Shown one piece after another: positions 1 through 5,374 of a DNA stretch of 6,464 nt. The first letter of the stretch is position 1, and each line of letters starts with the position of its first letter. Position numbers and translations under genes: made by a program. The stretch covers positions 1 to 6,464 of the forward strand of contig JAXFZX010000015.1 in the NCBI GenBank assembly GCA_034184445.1. Direction: 5' to 3'. Source of the DNA: CALXZG01 sp034184445 (GTDB lineage: Bacteria > Pseudomonadota > Alphaproteobacteria > CAAHEQ01 > UBA3637). The notes beneath the pieces are model-generated. The model did no database searches. It saw only the letters and a list, made by a program, of their open reading frames with translations, and had not been told where the DNA came from.

Positions 1-32
1 AACGCGTCTTTAGGAGGGTAAAGGTAACGTTG

Positions 33-245
33 ATGGGTGTGTTTTTCACTAGAAGGTGTTTTCTTTTTTTATCTGTATTTTTAGCCTCTTTCCTGTTGCT
101 AAATTCCATTTTGCTCTTTTTTTTGTTTTTTTCTATCGCTAAAAAATGCAGTGAAAAAATACTCAGGAGCCATTGCTATTGCTGGCTTTTCTTCATTTTT
201 ATTTTTTTCCTATCCAAAACAAAAGGAGTAAATTCAAATTATTGA
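33..245 (+). CDS. Possible small two-helix hydrophobic protein (70 aa)
   Basis: I do not recognise this protein. It would have 70 residues, with RR at 7-8, a long Phe/Leu-rich segment at about 9-35, a short polar loop with Lys and Cys (37-50) and a second hydrophobic segment at about 49-60, so it could sit in the inner membrane. The ATG at 33 has AAAGG at 20-24 (8 nt away) and AGGAGG at 12-17, which favours a real start. A TTG at 30 is the alternative. The frame is also open to the left edge of the window, so this could be the tail of a longer gene. Against it, the stretch is extremely T-rich, which by itself yields Phe and Leu codons, and a terminator-like hairpin lies inside it (165-190). 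It ends 5 bp before the stop of the possible minus-strand gene 251-367, making the two convergent. Confidence 0.3.
   Translation: MGVFFTRRCFLFLSVFLASFLLLNSILLFFLFFSIAKKCSEKILRSHCYCWLFFIFIFFLSKTKGVNSNY
165..190 (+). terminator. Possible rho-independent terminator
   Basis: AGCCA (168-172) pairs with TGGCT (183-187) across a 10-nt loop. Two G-T wobbles and one A-T pair extend the stem outward to 165/190. It is followed by a T-rich run (187-210). If real, it would end a transcript entering from the left and argue against the hydrophobic reading frame that spans it. The stem is short and the whole region is T-rich, so chance is a fair explanation. Confidence 0.25.
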
Positions 246-250
246 GCTTT

Positions 251-367
251 TTACACGTTAAAAAAAATATCGTTGCTATGGGGGTACCTTTTAAATAAAA
301 CCTCTTTTGGGTGAGATGACACAGGAGCTGAGGAGTTGACCTGGAAATTAATTGCCAATTTTTTCAT
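251..367 (-). CDS. Possible small protein (38 aa), divergent from the HTH gene
   Basis: I do not recognise this product. It begins MKKLAINFQV and would have 38 residues, with no membrane segment and no cysteine. The case for it is its start: reading the minus strand, AAAGGA (375-380) lies 7 nt before the ATG at 367. The same AAAGGA at 7-8 nt precedes both the helicase-polymerase gene and the HUH gene. A possible extended -10 (TGGCATAAT on the minus strand, core at 392-397) would give a leader of roughly 18 nt, but no good -35 is seen. The base composition here is less AT-rich than its flanks. The frame is open further upstream, but that extension overlaps the coding region of the HTH gene and lacks a ribosome site. 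It could be a small regulator, or chance. Confidence 0.35.
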   Translation of the reverse strand: MKKLAINFQVNSSAPVSSHPKEVLFKRYPHSNDIFFNV

Positions 368-384
368 TTTACTTTCCTTTAAAG

Positions 385-404
385 ATGGTGTATTATGCCA
401 CCAT
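385..404. repeat. Inverted repeat at the start of the HTH gene (possible operator)
   Basis: ATGGTG (385-390) and CACCAT (399-404) form a perfect 6-bp inverted repeat around an 8-nt centre. It holds two possible starts of the plus-strand HTH gene (ATG at 385 and 403). On the minus strand it holds a TGGCATAAT extended -10 that could serve the small gene 251-367. It is therefore placed to act as an operator between divergent genes or as a hairpin over the start codon. Its short arms leave room for chance. Confidence 0.35.
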
Positions 405-1644
405 GTCAAAGCAAAGATGGTATACATATGACAATGTAAAAAGCGCATTTCAAGAGTGGTTAAAAAATCCCAACCCTACGACAGGTAAGGTGTATTCTTC
501 TAACACAATTAAAAACTATCTGTCAGATATTGATAACGTCACCCTCTCTTTATATTATAAAAAGAATGTACCAGCTTGGGAATTTCTTGCAACTGAAATT
601 TGTGCAGCTCTTACCATTTATAATGAAATCAATAAAGGGGGGCATATTATTGCTTCGTCTGGATCTTCAATAAAAGAACAGATTGAATATCAAAAAAGGG
701 TCGCTAATCAACTTCAAGATGCACAGCACATCAAAAAGGTATTTTCTGTCAAATTGTACGTGCGTGATTCTCACAAAGATAATTATATCGGGCGCATTCT
801 ACAAAGCGAACTGTCTTTTCATCTCTCCTTGTTTGATTCCATTGCTCGGATGTTTGGAAAAGTTATTGAGGAAAGCTCTTTAGCCGCACTGGGGAAGATG
901 TATGATCATAATCTTGATGAAAAAATTGCTCGAAATTTTGCAAAAAAAGGTTTTCCTAAAGGTATTGTGGATGAAAATGGTATTCAATTAATTGTAGATT
1001 CCCAAAAAACAAAAGAAACAACCAAACAGTTTAACGCTCTTGTTTTATTTGCTCAGTTTCTTCAAGGAACTTTGAAAACAGGGAAACGAATTCCAACTTA
1101 TAGCCGCTTGTTAACTGGGGGAAAAGATAAATTAAGGGTGGGTTCAAGGATTGTTTACTTAACGATCCCCACAGGGATTGACGACACTTTATCCACAATT
1201 GAGTCTGAAACTCCTTTTGAACCTGTTGTAGCCATTACATGGTATGGGAATAAAATTCCCAGCCTGCCAGCCAAAGGTTCTTTTTCAAAACGAGAGATAG
1301 CTGAATTTTTTAGGTGTGATGTTCATACACTTGGTAGAATTCCTAAATTCAAGAGCAAAAGGAAATATACCTCAGCAGAAATAACAGCTTATATGGAGGA
1401 TCATTCACAGTTTTTAACTCATCCAGGAGTTAAATACAACAAGGCGGATAGTACCCTTAACAAGAAGTTCACTTTTTGGAAAACAGTTAGCGAAATTACT
1501 GAAGACAAAAGTGAACAAAGGTATTTGCAGGCTCATTATGAAATATTCACTTATGTGGCATATGTTCCGGGGAATAAACGTTTTTACGCTCCGGAAGTGA
1601 GAACATACTTTAGAAAGCATCCTCGCAGGAAAAATAAAGCATAA
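403..1644 (+). CDS. Uncharacterised protein with excisionase/MerR-like helix-turn-helix
   Basis: This 413-residue protein of unknown function is probably a DNA-binding partner of the replication genes. Near the N-terminus, SSNTIKNYLSDI (residues 32-43) resembles the helical N-terminal DNA-binding domain of tyrosine recombinases, but no recombinase catalytic residues (R..HxxR..Y) follow. At about 294-333, FSKREIAEFF, then CDVHTLGRIPKF and the wing KRKYTSAEITAYMEDH, fit the winged helix-turn-helix of MerR/excisionase-type proteins. Residues 392-406 (KRFYAPEVRTYFRKH) repeat the wing-plus-helix pattern, so a second degenerate DNA-binding unit is possible. The basic tail RRKNKA ends the protein. 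I see no nuclease, primase or ATPase motif. The start is uncertain: ATG 403 is preferred because SKQRW follows as soluble sequence, but ATG 385 and TTG 352 are in frame and none has a good ribosome site. The helicase-polymerase gene follows 151 bp downstream from its own promoter. Confidence 0.85.
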   Translation: MSKQRWYTYDNVKSAFQEWLKNPNPTTGKVYSSNTIKNYLSDIDNVTLSLYYKKNVPAWEFLATEICAALTIYNEINKGGHIIASSGSSIKEQIEYQKRVANQLQDAQHIKKVFSVKLYVRDSHKDNYIGRILQSELSFHLSLFDSIARMFGKVIEESSLAALGKMYDHNLDEKIARNFAKKGFPKGIVDENGIQLIVDSQKTKETTKQFNALVLFAQFLQGTLKTGKRIPTYSRLLTGGKDKLRVGSRIVYLTIPTGIDDTLSTIESETPFEPVVAITWYGNKIPSLPAKGSFSKREIAEFFRCDVHTLGRIPKFKSKRKYTSAEITAYMEDHSQFLTHPGVKYNKADSTLNKKFTFWKTVSEITEDKSEQRYLQAHYEIFTYVAYVPGNKRFYAPEVRTYFRKHPRRKNKA

Positions 1645-1645
1645 A

Positions 1646-1673
1646 AAAATCAATTCTGGAACACTTTGATTTT
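1646..1673 (+). terminator. Weak stem-loop after the HTH gene, possible terminator
   Basis: AAAATCAA (1646-1653) pairs perfectly with TTGATTTT (1666-1673) across a 12-nt loop just after the stop codon. An alternative pairing is GAACAC (1659-1664) with GTGTTC (1677-1682). Both cannot form at once. The stems are AT-rich and no strong T-run follows, so termination would be inefficient. Confidence 0.3.
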
Positions 1674-1728
1674 ATTGTGTTCTGGCCGATTGTTTTCGTT
1701 ATTATACATTTTAAAAAAAGTAGAATTG

Positions 1729-1757
1729 TTGACAAAAAACTCCTTTAATAATATATT
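1729..1757 (+). promoter_or_regulatory. Sigma70-type promoter of the helicase-polymerase gene
   Basis: The -35 box TTGACA (1729-1734) is a perfect consensus. It is followed after exactly 17 bp by TATATT (1752-1757), five of six consensus bases for a -10 box. Transcription would start near 1764, giving a leader of about 30 nt that contains the inverted repeat 1763-1782 and the ribosome site AAAGGA (1783-1788). This is the best promoter in the window, so the replication enzyme can be expressed independently of the upstream gene. Confidence 0.8.
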
Positions 1758-1762
1758 TTACG

Positions 1763-1782
1763 CATGTTAAACAAAAAACATG
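1763..1782. repeat. Inverted repeat in the leader, possible operator
   Basis: CATGTT (1763-1768) and AACATG (1777-1782) are perfect 6-bp inverted arms around 8 nt. They lie at the expected transcription start and end just before the ribosome site at 1783. A repressor bound here would block the promoter, and an RNA hairpin here would sit beside the ribosome site. The left arm is part of ACGCATGT (1760-1767), which occurs again at 5260-5267 upstream of the HUH gene. Confidence 0.4.
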
Positions 1783-1795
1783 AAAGGAAAAATAT

Positions 1796-4700
1796 ATGTC
1801 TTATTCAAGGGATCAGCACGATATTGACACAGATATTGTTAATTATTGTGTTTCGGAGAAAAAGGAATTTAGGATTGCTACTGCGTTTGATTACGCGATG
1901 GAAGCGTTAAAAGATAACCCTGTGTATATATTTGATGACAAGGGTAATAAAAAGGATGTGACGCGCGACGTTGTTTGTCGGATTGAAGCAAATGAAAAAG
2001 CGGTTGCAAGAATCGCGGCAAAGATTGAATACGAAGCGGAAAAACGCCAGAAAGAGCAATTTGAAAAGAAAGCAAAAAAAGCAGAAAGAGAAGGTGTTCC
2101 TGACTTAGATCGATTGGTGGATAACCTCTATTTTTTAAATATACAAACAGGGGCTAGTTATCTAGGGCTGGTATGCTTTTTGATGCAGATGAAATACTCA
2201 CGCCTTCACCAATTTAAAACAGACAAGAAAAGCATTGTTTATTTTTATGGTCCACAAGAGGATGGTAAATCTGCCACAGCACGGGCAATCTTTGAATATG
2301 AAGGTGATTTTGGTATTCCATACCGTATCTGCGATACAAGTGTTTTAACGGATAGACATGAAACAAAATTATGGACAAGTCACCTTATATGGGGGGATGA
2401 AATTTCTGCAAGCACTTTTGAGCGCAACAAATTGGTAAATGCCATCAATGGTGGACAGCATGATATTGATCCAAAGTATGAAAACCATAGGACGGTGTTT
2501 ATGAATGGAAACTTCATTTTTACCAGTAATGAACCTGTTACCATGCAGCAACGTCGTTATTCTGCTGTTGAATTTGGGGATAGTGAAAATGTAAACACTA
2601 TTACGCTTGCCCCAGGGGAATTAAAGAGCCACATTGCAGCTATTGTGGAAAGTCTCCCCTTAATGAAGCATTACGGAAAAATTTACCATGAGATTTCCGT
2701 AGAAAATCAAAACCGCTTAAATGTTTTGGGATTTTCACCTATTATGTCTATGGGGTGCGATTGCTTTGGTAATGTAACCCCTGAAGATAATCCAAAGCCA
2801 TTAATTTTTCCAACCCACCACCTTTATAACTTCATAATGGATAAATACACCAGACAAATGATAAAATCTGATTGGCAAAAATCAATTAAAAAGGCACTTG
2901 AACATTTAACAAAACAAGGGTTGCTCAATCAAAAGTCATATAAAAGTAGCACCAAATACTATGAAATGTCTGCCGGGCAGTACCAGGAAATTTGTGCTCA
3001 ATATAGTGATCCCCTTCTTAAGGGTGACAAAAAAATTGAAAAGGCAGACTTAAGGGCATTATTAGCACCTTATTTTACCACTAGTTCACCCACGAGGAAA
3101 TCAACTGATGCTACACCAGATAAAACGGTAGCTTCCGACAAAGAATCACTTTCTACAGAAGAGATTGCTGATACAATCCCTGAGACAAAACCAAGCAAGG
3201 AAATTTCCATTGATCTGGAAACTTATTCCGACGTGGATCTTGCTAATGGTGTTTATAAATATTCGGAATCACCCTCGTTTGAAATCCTTTTGTTTTCTTA
3301 TTCGGTCAATGGGGGTGAAGTTAAAACAGTTGATTTTGCTTCTGGTGAAAAAATCCCTGAGGAAATTATCAATGATTTGACGGATAACACGGTTATCAAA
3401 TGGGCTTTCAACGCAAACTTTGAACGCATCTGTTTGTCGGTTTGGTTACAAAAAAATTACCCACAATATTTTAAGGGGTATGATTCCGATGAAGAAACAC
3501 TTAAAAAGTACCTTGATCCTGTCTCCTGGCGTTGTTCCAGTGTATGGAGTCGTTACTGTGGACTTCCTTATAGTTTAGCTGATACGGTAAAGGCCTTAGA
3601 ATTGCCTGTTCACAAAATGGCAGCTGGGACTTCGTTAATTAAATACTTTAGCTGTCCATGCCTTGCTACTAAGGCAAATGGGGGTAGAACGCGTAATTTA
3701 CCTAAAGATGATCCCCAAAAATGGGACTTGTTTAAAGATTACAACAAACAAGATGTTCTGGTAGAAATGGCTGTTAAAAAAGCTTTGGCAAACAATCCAG
3801 TACCAATTTCAGTTTGGGATGAATATGTCCAGGACCAAAAAATCAATGATCGGGGTATTAAAGTCGATATGAAAATGGTAGACGCAGCTGTTGAATTAGA
3901 TGATAAAAACAAACAACTTCTTACCACAAATATGACAGCTCTTACTGGGTTAGAAAATCCTAACAGCAATAAGCAGTTAATGGGATGGTTAAAAGCTCGT
4001 GGTATTACCACAAAATCTTTGGATAAGGAAGCTATTCAAAATCTTTTGTCAACACCGGATTTGGATTCGGACGTGAAAGAGGTATTGGAAGGTCGCTTGC
4101 AATTAGCTAAAAACTCTGTTTCCAAATATATCACCATGAAAGAAATGGCCTGCTCAGATGGTCGAGTAAAAGGAAGTTTCTTGTTCTATGGAGCTACTCG
4201 CACAGGTCGTTGGACTGGACGCGGCGTTCAATTTCAAAATCTTCCCCAAAATCATATAAGTGGAAAAGATTTGGATGACAGAAGAAACCAAATTTTAGAC
4301 GGAACTTTACCTCTGTCGGAAAATGTTTCTTCCGTCCTTTCTGAATCAGTGCGGACGACTGTTATTCCCCCTTCTGGTTACAAATTCATTGTGTCAGATT
4401 ATAGCCAAATTGAGCCCAGAGTATTGTCTTTAATGGCTGGCGAAACATGGCGCTTGGATGCTTTTACGTCAGGGAAAGATCTTTATTGTGCAAGCGCTTC
4501 CCAAATGTTTGGTGTTCCTGTGGAGAAAAACGGTCAAAATGCAGATCTTCGCGTAAAAGGTAAAATTGCTGAATTAGCTTTGGGCTACGGTGGAACAGAA
4601 GAAGCTTTAAAAAATATGGGAGCTCTTAAACTGGGATTAACAGAAGAAGAATTACCTAACTTAGTCAAATCATGGCGCGCATCAAACAAGCATATCTATA

Positions 4701-5182
4701 ACTTCTGGTGGAAAGTTGGAGCTACCGCTATGGAAGCAATCCAGTATCGTGGGTATCGTCGAATTGGGGATTTATGCTTTGAATGTCGTGAAGGAAATTT
4801 GTATATTAAATTACCCTCTGGTCGGGAATTATGCTATCGGAATGTTCTTTTAGAAAAAACGGAAAAGAATGGAAAAAAATATAATAATATTAAGTTCTTT
4901 GGTGTTACCACGCAACAGAGCTGGGGAAAATTGGGCACTTATGGTCCAAAATTGGTTGAAAATATCGTCCAAGCGATCAGTCGTGATATTTTAGCCTATG
5001 CGCTTCAAAACTTATCCAACTATCGTGTGGTGGCACATGTTCATGATGAAGTGGTTGTGGAGGTGCCAAAGGATACCCCGGTTAATACCATCACAGACAT
5101 TATGGAACAAACCCCACCCTGGATTGAAGGGCTTCCATTAAAAGCTGAAGGGTATGAGTGTCAATATTACCAAAAACAATAA
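1796..5182 (+). CDS. SF3 helicase - family A DNA polymerase fusion (replication enzyme)
   Basis: One 1128-residue frame carries a helicase and a DNA polymerase. Residues 60-100 are highly charged and probably helical. The SF3 helicase core follows: Walker A GPQEDGKS (152-159), Walker B LIWGDE (197-202) and motif C GNFIFTSNEP (238-247) ending in the typical Asn (N245). Residues 337-425 look like a winged-helix extension. Residues 428-466 are a Ser/Thr/Asp/Lys-rich linker with no methionine. The 3'-5' exonuclease has ExoI D473/E475, ExoII FNANFE (538-543) and ExoIII Y649-x3-D653. The family A polymerase has TGRWTGRG (803-810), motif A SDYSQIE (D868), motif B R919-x3-K923-x7-Y931 and motif C HVHDE (D1084, E1085). 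All catalytic residues are present, so both halves should be active. There is no 5' nuclease domain, unlike cellular Pol I, and no primase. The AAAGGA at 1783-1788, 7 nt before the ATG, fixes the start. SF3 helicases of phages and plasmids unwind DNA as ring-shaped oligomers, so the fusion would tie polymerase molecules to a helicase ring (inference). Confidence 0.95.
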   Translation: MSYSRDQHDIDTDIVNYCVSEKKEFRIATAFDYAMEALKDNPVYIFDDKGNKKDVTRDVVCRIEANEKAVARIAAKIEYEAEKRQKEQFEKKAKKAEREGVPDLDRLVDNLYFLNIQTGASYLGLVCFLMQMKYSRLHQFKTDKKSIVYFYGPQEDGKSATARAIFEYEGDFGIPYRICDTSVLTDRHETKLWTSHLIWGDEISASTFERNKLVNAINGGQHDIDPKYENHRTVFMNGNFIFTSNEPVTMQQRRYSAVEFGDSENVNTITLAPGELKSHIAAIVESLPLMKHYGKIYHEISVENQNRLNVLGFSPIMSMGCDCFGNVTPEDNPKPLIFPTHHLYNFIMDKYTRQMIKSDWQKSIKKALEHLTKQGLLNQKSYKSSTKYYEMSAGQYQEICAQYSDPLLKGDKKIEKADLRALLAPYFTTSSPTRKSTDATPDKTVASDKESLSTEEIADTIPETKPSKEISIDLETYSDVDLANGVYKYSESPSFEILLFSYSVNGGEVKTVDFASGEKIPEEIINDLTDNTVIKWAFNANFERICLSVWLQKNYPQYFKGYDSDEETLKKYLDPVSWRCSSVWSRYCGLPYSLADTVKALELPVHKMAAGTSLIKYFSCPCLATKANGGRTRNLPKDDPQKWDLFKDYNKQDVLVEMAVKKALANNPVPISVWDEYVQDQKINDRGIKVDMKMVDAAVELDDKNKQLLTTNMTALTGLENPNSNKQLMGWLKARGITTKSLDKEAIQNLLSTPDLDSDVKEVLEGRLQLAKNSVSKYITMKEMACSDGRVKGSFLFYGATRTGRWTGRGVQFQNLPQNHISGKDLDDRRNQILDGTLPLSENVSSVLSESVRTTVIPPSGYKFIVSDYSQIEPRVLSLMAGETWRLDAFTSGKDLYCASASQMFGVPVEKNGQNADLRVKGKIAELALGYGGTEEALKNMGALKLGLTEEELPNLVKSWRASNKHIYNFWWKVGATAMEAIQYRGYRRIGDLCFECREGNLYIKLPSGRELCYRNVLLEKTEKNGKKYNNIKFFGVTTQQSWGKLGTYGPKLVENIVQAISRDILAYALQNLSNYRVVAHVHDEVVVEVPKDTPVNTITDIMEQTPPWIEGLPLKAEGYECQYYQKQ

Positions 5183-5197
5183 AATAAAAATTATTTT
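5181..5197 (+). repeat. AT-only hairpin overlapping the polymerase stop codon
   Basis: AAAATAA (5181-5187) and TTATTTT (5191-5197) form a perfect 7-bp stem with a 3-nt loop directly at the stop codon. With no G-C pair it is weak as a terminator. It may instead be an easily melted element beside the candidate origin that follows. Confidence 0.35.
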
Positions 5198-5209
5198 AAT
5201 CCACAAAAA

Positions 5210-5325
5210 TGAATCGGGGCGGTTCTATAAAAAAGAGCTGCTCCGGTTGGTTTTATCGCACGCATGTGGCATTGAATCAGTGAGGGTGAATCCATAAAAA
5301 CAACGTAGGGTGATTCCCATGAATC
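5210..5325 (+). repeat. TGAATC repeat cluster, candidate origin or initiator-binding region
   Basis: TGAATC occurs exactly at 5210-5215, 5273-5278, 5287-5292 and 5320-5325, with a one-base variant TGATTC at 5311-5316. Two copies belong to a longer 11-bp repeat, AGGGTGAATCC (5283-5293) and AGGGTGATTCC (5307-5317), whose starts are 24 bp apart. Four exact copies of a 6-mer in about 116 bp is far above chance. The cluster fills the gap between the helicase-polymerase gene and the HUH gene, where replication initiators usually bind iterons. Autoregulation of the HUH gene is an equally possible role. Spacing is irregular, so this is not a classical iteron array. Confidence 0.5.
5212..5248 (+). terminator. 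Strong 15-bp stem-loop after the polymerase gene (terminator or origin hairpin)
   Basis: Bases 5212-5226 pair without interruption with 5234-5248 around the loop ATAAAAA. Eleven pairs are Watson-Crick and four are G-T/G-U wobbles (5214, 5218, 5221 and 5223 with their partners). The stem is clearly richer in G+C than its surroundings. It is followed by GGTTTTATC, a poor U-tract, so it may terminate the polymerase mRNA only moderately well. The wobbles make the structure better on the plus strand than on the minus strand. That fits either an mRNA or single-stranded plus-strand DNA, as at a rolling-circle origin hairpin. Confidence 0.6.
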
Positions 5326-5327
5326 AC
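5310..5327. repeat. Perfect inverted repeat between -35 and -10 of the HUH gene
   Basis: GTGATTC (5310-5316), loop CCAT and GAATCAC (5321-5327) form a perfect 7-bp palindrome that could extrude as a cruciform. It lies immediately upstream of the TATAAT box at 5334. A protein bound here would cover the -35/spacer region, so autorepression by the HUH protein or control by the HTH protein is plausible. Its arms are two of the TGAATC-type repeats in opposite orientation. Confidence 0.6.
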
Positions 5328-5333
5328 TTTGTT

Positions 5334-5339
5334 TATAAT
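5334..5339 (+). promoter_or_regulatory. -10 box of the HUH gene promoter
   Basis: TATAAT is a perfect -10 consensus 35 bp upstream of the start codon at 5375. At 17-bp spacing the -35 position (5311-5316) reads TGATTC, a poor match that lies inside the palindrome 5310-5327. The promoter may therefore be weak or need an activator, or be controlled by whatever binds the palindrome. Confidence 0.55.
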
Positions 5340-5374
5340 ATGGGCAATTCTACTTCACATAAAGGACAATAAAA

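Noticed and set aside
352..402. Upstream TTG (352) or ATG (385) as the start of the HTH protein
   Set aside because: The added residues (PIFSFYFPLK...) are hydrophobic and AT-driven, and the TTG has no ribosome site. ATG 385 is possible but also lacks one. The 403 start was kept with the doubt recorded.
403..1644. Tyrosine recombinase or primase identity for the HTH protein
   Set aside because: TIKNYLSDI looks like a recombinase N-terminal domain, but the catalytic R, HxxR and Y pattern is missing. No hDhD/sxH primase motifs were found.
1414..1653. Minus-strand open frame of 79 codons
   Set aside because: It lies wholly opposite the HTH gene apart from its first codons, has no ribosome site and gives no recognisable protein. 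It is a shadow of the plus-strand gene.
3165..3380. Plus-strand 71-codon frame inside the linker/exonuclease region
   Set aside because: It is in another frame of the helicase-polymerase gene, whose own frame shows conserved exonuclease motifs through this region. No ribosome site was seen.
3739..4011. Minus-strand 90-codon frame within the polymerase gene
   Set aside because: It lies opposite clear exonuclease and polymerase coding sequence. The Leu/Ser/Ile-rich product fits a shadow of an AT-rich gene.
1796..5182. Cellular DNA polymerase I (polA)
   Set aside because: There is no N-terminal 5' nuclease domain, an SF3 helicase is fused instead, and the motifs (TGRWTGRG, SDYSQIEPR) have the phage/mobile-element form. 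The symbol polA was therefore not used.
5183..5374. tRNA or riboswitch in the intergenic hairpin region
   Set aside because: Only one long hairpin and one short palindrome are present. No cloverleaf, CCA-adjacent acceptor stem or known riboswitch core was recognised.
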